From: Nostoc sp. S13
Lineage (GTDB): Bacteria > Cyanobacteriota > Cyanobacteriia > Cyanobacteriales > Nostocaceae
NCBI RefSeq assembly: GCF_029379315.1
Contig: NZ_JAQYWQ010000024.1
Coordinates: 1-62,654, forward strand
Length of the DNA: 62,654 bases
Direction: 5' to 3'
Part shown: piece after piece, positions 45,123 through 54,179 of the stretch
How the letters are laid out: every line of letters starts with the position of its first letter
How positions within the stretch are numbered: position 1 is the first letter of the stretch
Notes under the pieces: model-generated
Told to the model about the DNA's origin: nothing
What the model saw: the letters and a program-made list of their open reading frames with translations, nothing else
Database searches by the model: none
Made by a program: the position numbers and the translations under genes

Positions 45123-46346
45123 TCAATCAAGGAACTGAGCCATTCTTTCCACAGCAGTTTCTAATAAAAGTGGCTCATGCACCAAGGCAAAACGGACATA
45201 CCCTTCTCCAGATTTGCCAAAGCCAGCACCAGGGGAAGCAGCTACACCAGTTTGTTTGACTAACTGAGTACAAAAATCTATGGAGTTTTGACTCCAAGGT
45301 GAGGGCAATTTTGCCCAGATGTACATTGTGGCTTGGGGAGTGGGAACGTTCCAGCCAATGCGGTGTAAAGCGTTGATGAAAGCATCACGCCGCCCCTGGA
45401 AAGTAGCGACAGCAGATTTTACCCCAGATTGGGGGCCAGTCAGGGCAGCGATCGCACCATTCAAAATCCCTCGATACTGATTAAAATCAACTGCGGCTTT
45501 TACCTGGCGTAAGGCGTTAATTAACTGGGCATTACCGATGGCGTAGCCGATGCGGAAGCCGCCCATATTGTAGGACTTGGAAAGGGTGAAAAATTCAATC
45601 GAGACGCTTTTCTCTGGATCAGCTTGCAGAATTGAAGGAACTAGCGATTTTGGATTTTGGATTTTGGATTTTGGATTGGGAGAAGAATCTGTCCACTCCC
45701 CACTCTCCCCAAATACCAAATCTACGTAGGGGAAATCGTGAACCAGGGCGAGATTGTGTTCTTGACAGAAGGCGACAGCTTCTTGGAAGAAAGATAAAGG
45801 AGCGATCGCAGCTGTGGGATTGTGAGGATAACTTAATACCATCATCCGCGACTGGGCTAAGACAGGGGCAGGAATATCAGCAAACACTGGTAAAAAACCG
45901 TTTTCTGCCCGTAGTGGCATCGAGTAGATTTGACCACTGGCTAGGTAGACTCCCCCAGCGTGAGAGGGATAACCTGGATCGAGCAACAGGGCGAAATCTC
46001 CTGGATTGAGTATTGCTAGGGGTAAATGGGCTGTGCCTTCTTGAGAACCAATCAGAGGTAGTATCTCAGTTTCGGGATCGACTTTGATGCCAAATTTTTG
46101 TTCGTACCAGTTGGCTGCGGCTTGGCGAAATCCAAGGGTACCGTTAAACAACAGATAGCCGTGGGTACTGCGATCGCCAAGAGACTGGGCGATCGCCTCA
46201 ATGACATGGGCCTCGGCTGGTAAATCAGAAGACCCTAACGACAAATCAATTACCTGGCGTCCAGCTGCCAAAGCGACTGCCTTGGCTCTGTCCATATCAG
46301 CAAATACATTAGATTGCAGGGGTTGTAAACGTTTTGCAAATTGCAT
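45123..46346 (-). CDS. Class I PLP aminotransferase, LL-diaminopimelate aminotransferase-like
   Basis: 407 residues. Fold type I: FFTLSKSYNMGGFRIGYA holds the PLP Lys (SKS) near residue 262, LSYPHNPTAAIAP the Asn that binds PLP, and YVRFALVHEP the substrate Arg. It resembles DapL and the related LL-DAP/alanine aminotransferases; the true housekeeping dapL may lie elsewhere, so the substrate is uncertain. An in-frame run NPKSKIQNPKS (about residues 226-236, encoded at 45647-45679) comes from the ATTTTGG octad repeat seen in gaps at 8.5 and 46.9 kb. Confidence 0.85.
   Translation of the reverse strand: MQFAKRLQPLQSNVFADMDRAKAVALAAGRQVIDLSLGSSDLPAEAHVIEAIAQSLGDRSTHGYLLFNGTLGFRQAAANWYEQKFGIKVDPETEILPLIGSQEGTAHLPLAILNPGDFALLLDPGYPSHAGGVYLASGQIYSMPLRAENGFLPVFADIPAPVLAQSRMMVLSYPHNPTAAIAPLSFFQEAVAFCQEHNLALVHDFPYVDLVFGESGEWTDSSPNPKSKIQNPKSLVPSILQADPEKSVSIEFFTLSKSYNMGGFRIGYAIGNAQLINALRQVKAAVDFNQYRGILNGAIAALTGPQSGVKSAVATFQGRRDAFINALHRIGWNVPTPQATMYIWAKLPSPWSQNSIDFCTQLVKQTGVAASPGAGFGKSGEGYVRFALVHEPLLLETAVERMAQFLD
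45646..45680. repeat. TTTTGGA octad/nonad array inside the aminotransferase gene
   Basis: Four tandem copies of a GGATTTT-type unit, in frame, giving a basic Asn/Lys/Ser insertion between a short Ser-rich loop and SLVPSILQAD. Confidence 0.75.
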
Positions 46347-46450
46347 ATTAGTCAGGAGTCAACGGTCAAAGGTCAATGATCAAGGGTCAAGAGTCAATGG
46401 TCAAAAACTCTTGGACTGTAGACTTTGAACTTTGGACTCTTGACTTTTAA

Positions 46451-46786
46451 CTAATTACTATTTAAGTGGGTATCGAGGAGAGCGAGTAATTTATCTTTAC
46501 CGATGACTCCCTCGGTGGATATCAAAACTTCCTGACCTTGAAATAGTCTGAGGGCGGGAACACCTTCCACTTGGTACTGCTTAACAGTGAGTGGGTTGGG
46601 GTCAATTTCCATTTTAACGACTTTGAGGCGATCGCTATATTCGATGGCAGCTTGCGCGATTGCGGGCGACATCAATTGACAAGGCCCACACCAGTCAGCC
46701 CAAAAGTAAACTAATACAGGCTGCTTGGCTTTTAACACTTCGGTTTCAAACTCAGCATCAGTTATGGTGATTACAGCCTTACTCAT
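46451..46786 (-). CDS. trxA: Thioredoxin
   Basis: 111 residues from ATG 46786, preceded by GGAG at the right spacing; the longer frame to 46825 lacks conservation. The active site WADWCGPCQLM and the cis-proline region VEGVPALRLFQ are those of m-type thioredoxins. It reduces cytoplasmic protein disulfides and could be the electron donor to the CcdA protein, among others. It lies between the aminotransferase and Vipp1 genes with no sign of an operon. Confidence 0.92.
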   Translation of the reverse strand: MSKAVITITDAEFETEVLKAKQPVLVYFWADWCGPCQLMSPAIAQAAIEYSDRLKVVKMEIDPNPLTVKQYQVEGVPALRLFQGQEVLISTEGVIGKDKLLALLDTHLNSN

Positions 46787-47067
46787 TGCAGTCTCCATCA
46801 GGTGGCGATCAAAGTTGGCACACACAATACTTTATCCCAAACTAGTCAATATTCCATAATCAATAATTCCCAGTTATTAGGACTCGTGAACTACCCACAC
46901 TACGTTAAGGTGGTCTCTTTCAATCCAAAATCCAAAATCGTTCGACTGAGCGCAGCCTTCGCGTAGCGTTCCGCAGGAAAGTCCAAAATCCAAAATTGGT
47001 AGACTAATGACGTAAAATCCCACAGCCAGCAGGTGTGGGACTAGTTCAAAAAAGTTTCCTGCTAATT

Positions 47068-47844
47068 TTACAGTTGATCCAATTGCTTGCGTAGGGAATC
47101 CAACTCGGCATCAACCACCTCATTAGACTTAGGAGTAGTGGGTTGTTGTTGTGGTGGCAGTTGGGGTTGATTTTGGGGAGTAGCGGGTGGTAATATTTGC
47201 GCTTTCAAAGCTGCCAATTCATCATCAACATCGCTACCACCTTCCAACCGAGCAAATTGAGTTTCTAAATCTGCTCCTGCTAACTCTCCTAGTGCCTGGG
47301 CCCGGGATTCTTGGATCAAGACTTTTTCTTCCATCCGCTCGAAGGCAGACATTGCACTGCTGGTATTCATCCCACTTACCATGCTTTGGAGTTGCTCTTG
47401 GGCTTTGGCAGTGGTGATCCGAGCTTTGAGCATTTCTTTCTTAGTTTTAGCTTCAGAAATCTTGCTTTCCAGCTGGATTAAGTTGCGCTTGAGGGTTTCA
47501 ACTTGAGTGCTTTGTGTATCCAAACTACCTTTGAGGGCTGCGCTGGTATCAGTATAAGTTTTCTTGCGCTCTAGAGCTTGTCGTGCTAAGTTCTCATCAC
47601 CTTTTTGCAGCGCCAGTTGGGCATTGCGTTGCCACTTATTGATTTCATTTTGGGCATCATTATACTGTTTTTCACTGCGTTTTTGGCTGGCGATCGCTTG
47701 GGCTACTCCCTGACGCAGCTGCACCAAGTCTTCCTGCATTTCCAGGATGGCTTGTTCGAGCATTTTTTCGGGGTCTTCGGCTTTGTTAACCAGGTCGTTG
47801 AGGTTAGAACTAACTACTCGCTTAATGCGATCAAATAATCCCAT
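47068..47844 (-). CDS. vipp1: Vipp1/IM30, PspA-family membrane-remodelling protein
   Basis: 258 residues. The N-terminal amphipathic helix MGLFDRIKRVVSSNLNDLV and the long helical core (LEQAILEMQEDLVQLRQGVAQAIASQK and onwards) are PspA-like, and the C-terminal extension after a Pro/Gln-rich linker, ending DAELDSLRKQLDQL, marks Vipp1. It forms ESCRT-III-like rings and rods that maintain thylakoids. The second PspA-family gene lies 162 bases upstream on the same strand. Confidence 0.92.
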   Translation of the reverse strand: MGLFDRIKRVVSSNLNDLVNKAEDPEKMLEQAILEMQEDLVQLRQGVAQAIASQKRSEKQYNDAQNEINKWQRNAQLALQKGDENLARQALERKKTYTDTSAALKGSLDTQSTQVETLKRNLIQLESKISEAKTKKEMLKARITTAKAQEQLQSMVSGMNTSSAMSAFERMEEKVLIQESRAQALGELAGADLETQFARLEGGSDVDDELAALKAQILPPATPQNQPQLPPQQQPTTPKSNEVVDAELDSLRKQLDQL

Positions 47845-48006
47845 AACTTTGTTTTTCCTTGTCTGGTTTACGCTTTTTGTTGGACAGTTAGCTTTTTTAC
47901 TTTTTAATAGCTACCTATTTAAATGTAATCTTTCCGCTTGGAATCAGTACCTCCTAACAACTCTTAATTGTTAAGATAGCTCCAAACTGAGGTAATTAGC
48001 CGAACT

Positions 48007-48762
48007 TCAAGAGTCCTGAGTTTTGGGTAACTGCTGTTGAGGAGGCTGCCCTGTGTTCTGGTTCTCCTCAGTGAGGAGACTGTTGTGCTGTGTGTTTTCT
48101 GTCTGGTTTAAAACCTGCACCTTCATCGCTGCCAATTCGGCATCCACATTATTAGTAGATTCCAAAGAAGTAAATCGTGTTTCCAAGTCGTCGCTACTGA
48201 GTTGAGCAATTGCTTCCGATTTAGCCTCTATCTGCAAAACTTTTTCTTCCATCCGCTCAAAGGCACTCAGACTGCTGGTAGCAGAAACTGTGCCCAGCAT
48301 TTCCTGGAGGCGATAAGAGGCTTCCGCAGAACGGGCGCGAGCAATATACATATCTTTTTTAGTTTTCGCCTCGGCAATTTTTAACTCTAGCGATCGCATA
48401 TCCTTTTTTAGCCTAGCGACTATATCGTTTTGCTGCTCTATCTGGGAAAAGAGGGCTGTAGAGGTTTCTTTATAAGCTTGGCGCTTAGTCAAAGCTTCGC
48501 GTGCTAGAGGTTCGCTGCCTTGTTGCAGCGCCAATTGAGCGCGGCGATACCATTCTTCTGTTTGAGACTGAGCAGCCCCCGCCTGTCGTTCGGTGCGTTT
48601 TTGGGTAGCGATCGCTTGCGCGACACCTTGCCGTAACCGCACCAGATTTTCCTGCATCTCTAGGACAGTTTGCTCCAGAATCTTTTCTGGATCTTCTGCA
48701 CCACGGATCAAACTATTGAGATTAGCGCGAATCACCCGCAGGATACGCTTGATTAATTCCAT
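48007..48762 (-). CDS. PspA-family protein, Vipp1 paralogue
   Basis: 251 residues. Same helical core as the neighbour (MELIKRILRVIRANLNSLIRGAEDPEKI ... VRLRQGVAQAIATQKRTERQ) and the LSAFERMEEKV segment, but a Gln-rich tail that lacks the Vipp1 DAEL...LRKQL end. This fits a PspA-type stress protein and a tandem duplication of vipp1, although many positions have diverged. Its upstream region contains a 60-bp direct repeat. Confidence 0.88.
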   Translation of the reverse strand: MELIKRILRVIRANLNSLIRGAEDPEKILEQTVLEMQENLVRLRQGVAQAIATQKRTERQAGAAQSQTEEWYRRAQLALQQGSEPLAREALTKRQAYKETSTALFSQIEQQNDIVARLKKDMRSLELKIAEAKTKKDMYIARARSAEASYRLQEMLGTVSATSSLSAFERMEEKVLQIEAKSEAIAQLSSDDLETRFTSLESTNNVDAELAAMKVQVLNQTENTQHNSLLTEENQNTGQPPQQQLPKTQDS

Positions 48763-48820
48763 GTCCGCTCTCCATTCACGAAACTCAGTAATGAGTGCTG
48801 AGTGCTGAGTTTTGAGTTTT

Positions 48821-48927
48821 GAGTGCCTAGTTAAAGTCCTGAGAATAAAAATTTTTGTCGTCGGGTAGTTTTGGAGTGCTGAATGCCCAGTTAAAGTCCT
48901 GAGTATAAGATTTTTTGTCGTCGGGTC
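48821..48927. repeat. Direct repeat with 60-bp period upstream of the PspA-type gene
   Basis: Two copies of about 47 bases (48821-48867, 48881-48927) that start GA[G/A]TGCC[T/C]AG, include TTAAAGTCCTGAG and end TGTCGTCGGGT. Copy spacing is exactly 60. Lies in the presumed promoter region of the 48007-48762 gene. Confidence 0.8.
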
Positions 48928-49038
48928 TTAAACAAGCAAGATTTTGTCTCTATTACTCGGCACTCTTGACTCTTAACTCACAACTCAGCACTCATTGACC
49001 CACGACTCTTATCTCATGGTATCGTAGAATTTTGCAAC

Positions 49039-50373
49039 TCATGGCTGCTGAACTCGTGCGTTAATTCCCCTTGCCTGTAACAGTTGCATCTGTTGTTTTA
49101 CTTGCGCTTTAGTCTTAAAAGCACCCAGATAAATCAATTCTTTGTTAAGTGATAAATAAGCATCGGGAACTACTTGTCGTGCTGAGGCTAAAACCGCGCC
49201 TTTATTGTCTATCACTACATGATAAAACCCATCTGTTCCTGGTTTGATTTCTGCATTCGGTTTTGGTGAGGTTGCGATTGGGTTGGGTGAGGTTTTTGCC
49301 GGTGAAGTGGAAGGCAAATTCAAAAGAGGCAAGGGCTGTACCGTCGGTACTGGTGCTAAGGCGATCGGATTTGTCGGTTTTAGAGCTGTGTTGGGGACAG
49401 GCAATGCCGCTTGAGGATTAGCTCTTTTTTGGGGAACGACTGGATTAGGCACTACTGCCAGAGTTGGTTGGACTTTGGGTTGTAAGCCAACTACATCATT
49501 GGGGTCTTTCACCTCAGGAAACTCTTGGGCAGCTAGATTGGGATACTTTGGTATAGAACTGCTTGGTGGCTGGATTTGAGGTTGGACATTACTCGCAACT
49601 TGCTCAGTATTTTCTAGCGCGGGAGACGAGTTCCCGTTAAACAACTTGCCTAAATTCCATTGTGAGAAGCTTTTAGGATTGAACACTACATAACCCAACG
49701 TAAGACTCGCTACCAATAGCAGCAACATGGAGCCGATACCCAAAGGTGATAGTAGACTGTCGTTATAATTGCTTGGCTTCTTAGTTTCTGGTTGTTCTTC
49801 TGTCACACTTCGCAGCAGTGCTTCACTAGATTCCAAATAGTCATCTGGCTGCAAAAGATTTTCATCTTTAGTATCTTTAACGACTACTGGCACAATGCTG
49901 CTAGAAAAGTTAGCTGGAGGTGGTGAAAATTTAGTTTGTGTTTTAGCAGAATCTGAGATGGAGGGTAGATTCAGATTATTTAGTTCTTCAGTATTTGCCG
50001 TAGCTGGCGCTGGGTTCATTTGAGGATTCACAACTACAGATCCGGGTGGTACGTCAATTTTTGCCATAGCTGGCGTTTCCTGATGATTCACGGGTACAGA
50101 GACAGACGGCACGTTGATTTTAATTTCCGTTACTAATGACTCAGTTGTGCCCGATGTTGTAGGAATGGCAGTCAAAGGTTGGGGTTGACTGCTCATATAA
50201 CTTGAAACACGGGGATAGTTCGATGACATCAAACCAGTTCGCGTGCGTCGGTATCGAGCTAACTCTTGATCTAGCGGCACTTCTAAACTCGCTAGTGCTG
50301 CTGCAAGTGCTGGTTTTAAGCCAGGTGTTTTAGACGATTGAGTACCGGAATCGTTCAGGGAGTTTTGAGTCAT
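49039..50373 (-). CDS. Single-span protein with C-terminal SPOR-like domain
   Basis: 444 residues. A cytoplasmic N-terminal half (about 1-210) rich in Pro, Thr and Val, one membrane span near residue 215-235 (IGSMLLLLVASLTLGYVVF), a long Pro/Asn-rich linker and a SPOR-like end (about 380-444: GFYHVVIDNKGAVLASARQVVPDAYLSL ... IYLGAFKTKAQVKQQMQLLQARGINARVQ). SPOR domains bind denuded glycan strands at septa, so it may act in division or wall sensing. It is divergent from the DciA-like gene. The family is uncharacterised to my knowledge. Confidence 0.72.
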   Translation of the reverse strand: MTQNSLNDSGTQSSKTPGLKPALAAALASLEVPLDQELARYRRTRTGLMSSNYPRVSSYMSSQPQPLTAIPTTSGTTESLVTEIKINVPSVSVPVNHQETPAMAKIDVPPGSVVVNPQMNPAPATANTEELNNLNLPSISDSAKTQTKFSPPPANFSSSIVPVVVKDTKDENLLQPDDYLESSEALLRSVTEEQPETKKPSNYNDSLLSPLGIGSMLLLLVASLTLGYVVFNPKSFSQWNLGKLFNGNSSPALENTEQVASNVQPQIQPPSSSIPKYPNLAAQEFPEVKDPNDVVGLQPKVQPTLAVVPNPVVPQKRANPQAALPVPNTALKPTNPIALAPVPTVQPLPLLNLPSTSPAKTSPNPIATSPKPNAEIKPGTDGFYHVVIDNKGAVLASARQVVPDAYLSLNKELIYLGAFKTKAQVKQQMQLLQARGINARVQQP

Positions 50374-50453
50374 TGTCTCTGTGCCTCAAACGTAAACTGC
50401 TGGAATTAACTTTAGATATATTTGTGACAATAGTAACGGAAATTATAAAGACT

Positions 50454-50567
50454 GGGCATTGGGCATGGGGCATTGGGCATGGGGCATTGGGCATTGGGCA
50501 TTGGTTATTCTCCTCATCTCCCTCATCTCCCTCATCTCCCTCATCTCCCTCATCTCCCTCATCTCCC
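50454..50567. repeat. Bipartite tandem array: GGGCATT heptads, linker, CTCATCTCC 9-mers
   Basis: Heptads (50454-50503), linker GGTTATTCT and 9-mers (50510-50567). It is the reverse complement in architecture of 33867-34010. Confidence 0.85.
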
Positions 50568-50606
50568 CAATCCCCACTCCCCACTCCCTACTCAGCACTT
50601 TTAACT

Positions 50607-51146
50607 ATGTCGTTGAAATCAATTAATCATATTTTAGGCGTTGTGGAAAAGCAGGCTAAATGGCAGGAGCAACCATTTCAACGCCTACTCAAGCTTTGGG
50701 CAGAAGTTGTTGGCCCAGTAGTTGCTGCACATACTCGACCATTGTCGATTCAGCGCGATGTTTTGTCGGTAGCAACTTCCAGTGCTGCCTGGGCGCAAAA
50801 CTTGACTTTTGGTCGCACATCTATGCTTTTAAAGTTGAATAAAAAGCTGCCAACACCTTTGGTTGATATTCGCTTCTCTACAGCTGGCTGGCAGAATCCA
50901 TCTGTAGAGACAAAACAGCAACAAACGGTTTCGCCCCATGAACATCCCAGTTACCTTGGTGATGAGATTAGCCGCCCTGATGTTACACCTACCACGGATG
51001 TAAATGCTGCTTTTGGGCATTGGACTAAGGTGATGCGATCGCGATCGCATGGCTTACCCCTTTGTCCTCAGTGTCAATCTCCCACCCCACCCGGCGAACT
51101 CCATCGCTGGGCAGTCTGTTCTGTCTGTGCTGCTAAACAGTTTTGA
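50607..51146 (+). CDS. DciA-like (DUF721) protein with C-terminal zinc ribbon
   Basis: 179 residues from ATG 50607; an open frame from 50373 merely reads through the tandem array. DciA proteins load or interact with the replicative helicase. The DUF721 core is MSLKSINHILGVVEKQAKWQ ... LLKLWAEVVGPVVAAHTRPLSIQRDVLSVATSSAAWAQNLTFG. The C-terminal end, LPLCPQCQSPTPPGELHRWAVCSVC, is a C-x2-C ... C-x2-C zinc-ribbon-like element not usual in proteobacterial DciA. A HIP1-like pair, GCGATCGCGATCGC, encodes part of the linker near residue 147. Confidence 0.82.
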   Translation: MSLKSINHILGVVEKQAKWQEQPFQRLLKLWAEVVGPVVAAHTRPLSIQRDVLSVATSSAAWAQNLTFGRTSMLLKLNKKLPTPLVDIRFSTAGWQNPSVETKQQQTVSPHEHPSYLGDEISRPDVTPTTDVNAAFGHWTKVMRSRSHGLPLCPQCQSPTPPGELHRWAVCSVCAAKQF

Positions 51147-51616
51147 AGGAGTCAGTTCTGACCTAAATTAAAAGCAAAATATTTTAGCGATTATTCGTTG
51201 AACAAAATTCATAATACTGAAGTAACTTGCTGCTGTCACATCAAATAGTTCTGAATTCTTGAGAAGAAAGATATTTTACTACGAGAATATGCCGAAGTTG
51301 GTATTTAAAGCAGACTCTTTACCTTAAATTCTCTCCCTTAAACTATCCTTAAGGAGGAAGTTAAAAGGCTGGATAAATCAAAAGCTTTAGTTTTAGTCTT
51401 GATCCCTAATCATTTTTAGCCCAAATCTATATTTAACCACTCTCAAAATTATTTAAATATATAACAAGAATATAAAAACATCCTAAAGTTTATTTTTCCT
51501 TGGGATCGCTGAAACCTAGACAAAATAATACCTTTTTGGCTCTTATCCGTATTTATATATAGAAGCAGAATAGAAGGGTGAAATAGAGCCTGAAACAAAA
51601 CTAAAGATGAATCAAT
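51147..51616. other. 470-bp AT-rich gap, nothing recognised
   Basis: No open frame with an initiator, no repeat family of the kinds seen elsewhere in this window. The promoter of the gene at 51617 should lie here. Confidence 0.4.
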
Positions 51617-51931
51617 ATGAAACCTGTTAAATTTTTAGCATCTGCTTGTAAATATTGCCGTCATTACCAGCCAGAGGGTCGCCGTGGCGGAATGTGCCAG
51701 CAGTTGGGAGCACCAGTTCAAGCAACTTGGAAGGCTTGCTCTTTGGCGCTCCCACCTTTTGCACCTACTTGGGAAACCTTGGAAGATGCTTGGAGTTTGC
51801 CAGATGCAGCCCCAGTTTTAACATCTTCTCACTCCTTAGCCTCAGATTTAGATAATGCTACTCTTGCCTCTGTAGAGGAAATAACTGCATCTATATCTGA
51901 ACAGGTAAAGACTAAAGCAGTGGTTATTTAA
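51617..51931 (+). CDS. Conserved cyanobacterial cysteine-containing small protein
   Basis: 104 residues. The first 50 residues hold four cysteines in C-x2-C ... GGMCQQLG ... WKACSLALPPF, a pattern that could bind a metal or an iron-sulfur cluster; the second half (about 55-104) is acidic and unstructured. I recall this C-x2-C-H-Y-Q-P-E-G-x-R-G-G pattern in many cyanobacteria but no function. No signal peptide. A shared terminator separates it from menB. Confidence 0.8.
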   Translation: MKPVKFLASACKYCRHYQPEGRRGGMCQQLGAPVQATWKACSLALPPFAPTWETLEDAWSLPDAAPVLTSSHSLASDLDNATLASVEEITASISEQVKTKAVVI

Positions 51932-52019
51932 TTATTCATTATTACTGGACTGAGTTTGTAGTCTGCTTAAAATAAGATTTGTTTTTAAGATTTTTAGTGC
52001 TGTAAAAGTTTATATCTAC

Positions 52020-52052
52020 AAAAATCGCACCTCACTAAAGGGTGCGATTTTT
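52020..52052. terminator. Bidirectional terminator
   Basis: AAAAATCGCACC (52020-52031) and GGTGCGATTTTT (52041-52052) form a 12-bp stem with a 9-nt loop and U-rich ends on both strands. It serves the end of menB and, from the left, the gene at 51617. Confidence 0.85.
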
Positions 52053-52058
52053 GCAATT

Positions 52059-52892
52059 CTAAGGCAACCAAGGAAAAGAGCGAAAATCTGGTGGACGCTT
52101 TTCGAGAAAGGCTTGTTTGCCCTCAGCTCCCTCTTCTGTCATGTAATAAAGCAGGGTGGCGTTGCCAGCAAGTTCTTGTAAACCAGCTTGTCCGTCACAA
52201 TCAGCGTTGAACGCGGCTTTGAGACACCGAATTGCGATCGGACTTTTTTCTAAAATCTCCTGCGCCCATTGAATACCTTCCGCTTCTAGTTGTTCTACTG
52301 GGACGACGCAATTAATTAAGCCCATTTCTAGAGCTTGTTGGGCATCATATTGGCGGCAGAGAAACCAAATTTCTCTAGCTTTTTTTTGCCCCACAATGCG
52401 GGCGAGATAGCTGGCTCCAAAACCACCGTCGAAACTGCCGACTTTGGGGCCAGTCTGTCCGAAAATGGCGTTATCGGCGGCAATGGTGAGGTCACAAATC
52501 AAGTGTAGGACATGTCCACCACCGATCGCATATCCAGCTACTAGGGCAATCACCACTTTCGGCATGGAACGAATCAGGCGTTGTAAGTCCAGCACATTTA
52601 AACGGGGAATGCCTGTTTCGTCTACATAACCCCCATGTCCCCGCACACTTTGATCACCACCAGAACAGAAGGCATATTTGCCATCAGTGTGTGGCCCATA
52701 ACCTGTAAATAGGACAACACCAATAGTAGTATCTTCACGAGCATCACAGAAAGCATCGTACAGTTCAAAGACAGTTTTAGGACGAAAGGCATTGCGTTTG
52801 TGGGGACGGTTGATGGTGATTTTTGCGATGCCATCATTTTTTTGATACAGGATATCTTCGTAGCTTTTGGCAGTTTGCCAGTTAATTTGCAT
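52059..52892 (-). CDS. menB: 1,4-dihydroxy-2-naphthoyl-CoA synthase
   Basis: 277 residues. MenB closes the second ring in phylloquinone synthesis. The crotonase fold is evident: [33 protein letters not shown] (oxyanion-hole GGD), [27 protein letters not shown] and [16 protein letters not shown], which is diagnostic of MenB rather than of enoyl-CoA hydratases. It is on the same strand as menD 4 kb away, with an accessory island between them. Confidence 0.95.
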   Translation of the reverse strand: MQINWQTAKSYEDILYQKNDGIAKITINRPHKRNAFRPKTVFELYDAFCDAREDTTIGVVLFTGYGPHTDGKYAFCSGGDQSVRGHGGYVDETGIPRLNVLDLQRLIRSMPKVVIALVAGYAIGGGHVLHLICDLTIAADNAIFGQTGPKVGSFDGGFGASYLARIVGQKKAREIWFLCRQYDAQQALEMGLINCVVPVEQLEAEGIQWAQEILEKSPIAIRCLKAAFNADCDGQAGLQELAGNATLLYYMTEEGAEGKQAFLEKRPPDFRSFPWLP

Positions 52893-53007
52893 TGGTATGG
52901 AGTGCGCTGTTGTGCTTGAGAATTTTATCGCGGTCTGAGAGCGATCGCTAAAATTGTTGTCTCAAGCCTTTACAATCTGGTAATTGTCTGGGTGTTGAGG
53001 AATAAAA

Positions 53008-53923
53008 ATGAGACGTGACACCATCTTCTACAAATTATTTAAGCAATTTCCCGGTTTGCTATTTGAATTAGTAGATGAACCACCCGCAGAAGCGGAAAAC
53101 TACCAGTTTGAATCAGTTGAGGTGAAAGAAACGGCATTTCGGATTGATGGCGTGTTTTTACCTCCCCCTAATGCAGTTTCCAAAACCGTCTTTTTTGCAG
53201 AAGTGCAGTTTCAGAAGGACGAAGACTTATATCACCGCTTCTTTAGCGAATTGTTTTTATTTCTCTACCGCCACTCTATCCGTTACGATGACTGGTTTGG
53301 AGTCATAATTTTTGGTTCTCGCAGCCTGGAACCTTCTTCCTCTTCGATTCACCGCGCTTTGTTAGAAAGTGGTCAAGTTAGGCGGGTTTATCTGGATGAG
53401 TTGGGGGATTTGCGACAACAACCTTTGGGATTGGGTTTGATGTTGCTGACAAATGTTACTTCTGAAACCGAAGCAGTGGAAGGGGCGCGGTTTTTGCTGG
53501 AGCAAGCACGGCAACAATCGGAGCAAGCGATAATTGATTTGGTGAGGCAGCGCGGTCTTGGGGGTTTCCCCCATGAGCGACTGCCGAACCCGAAGGGTGA
53601 CGACGATTATCGTCTACAAGTTTTCTACCCTAAGTCGAGAGGAGATTGCAGCGATGTTGGGACTGAATTTTGAAGAACCACGGGCTATTGTAGAAGCGAA
53701 GGAAGAAGGGCGAGAGGAAGGAAAGGTCGAAGGAAAGGTTGAAGGAGAAAGAGCGATCGTTTTACGACTATTAAATCGGCGCGTGGGTAATATTCCTCAT
53801 CCGCTTCTGTCCCAGATTCAAGGGTTATCGGTGGAACAGTTGGAAGCTTTAGGTGATGCTTTGTTGGATTTCTCTACTCTTGCTGATTTGTCAGGATGGT
53901 TACAAGGTGAAGTAAGGGAGTAA
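53008..53923 (+). pseudogene. Rpn/PD-(D/E)XK-like nuclease with DUF4351, frameshifted by a 55-bp insertion
   Basis: The first part (53008-53545) encodes MRRDTIFYKLFKQFPGLLFELV ... VFFAEVQFQKDEDLYHRFFSELFLFLYRH, a DUF2887/Rpn-type nuclease-like domain; the second part, in another frame (from 53603), encodes IIVYKFSTLSREEIAAMLGL ... EEGREEGKVEG ... LSVEQLEALGDALLDFST, the end with a DUF4351 domain. Deleting 53546-53600 joins D-L-V-T-T-I-I-V-Y-K in frame. The 5-bp duplication GGTGA marks both sides. So an intact gene was broken by insertion of a repeat. Such proteins are recombination-promoting nucleases with many copies per genome. Confidence 0.85.
53546..53595. mobile_element. 50-bp repeat insertion with 5-bp target duplication
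   Basis: GGCAGCGCGG ... GGGGGTTTCCCCC ... GCGACTGCCG ... with GGTGA at 53541-53545 and again at 53596-53600. It belongs to the family at 4313 and 27599. It is too short to be autonomous. Confidence 0.8.
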
Positions 53924-53972
53924 GTTTCACCCAGAGACGCAAAGAAGAAGGGCGATCGCACTCCGTAAAATA

Positions 53973-54109
53973 GACTTATCCACAAATAAACCTCAAAATA
54001 GCTGAAACCCTTACATAGCTGGCTTTTTAGCTTATATAAAACAGGAACCTCTAAAACCCTCTCCAGAGCTAGGTTTCAGCCAAATAAAGTTCTCATTTCC
54101 GGATAAGTC
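53973..54109. mobile_element. 137-bp TA-flanked MITE, copy 2
   Basis: Same length as copy 1 at 33687-33823, with two differences. Flanked by TA (53971-53972, 54110-54111). The interior holds a second inverted pair (GCTGAAACC ... GGTTTCAGC). Confidence 0.85.
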
Positions 54110-54179
54110 TAATAATGATGGCTACAAATAAAGTTTCCCGAACTGAAGAAGCATTTGCAGACACGCGGGTATATGAGAA

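Noticed and set aside
50373..50606. Apparent 78-residue N-terminal extension of the DciA-like protein
   Set aside because: It is the translation of the heptad and 9-mer arrays (GHGALGIGH, SSPSSPSSP); the conserved protein starts at ATG 50607.
51355..51420. TAAGGAGG followed by an open stretch of about 20 codons
   Set aside because: No ATG, GTG or TTG at a usable distance, and no sign of conservation that I can see.
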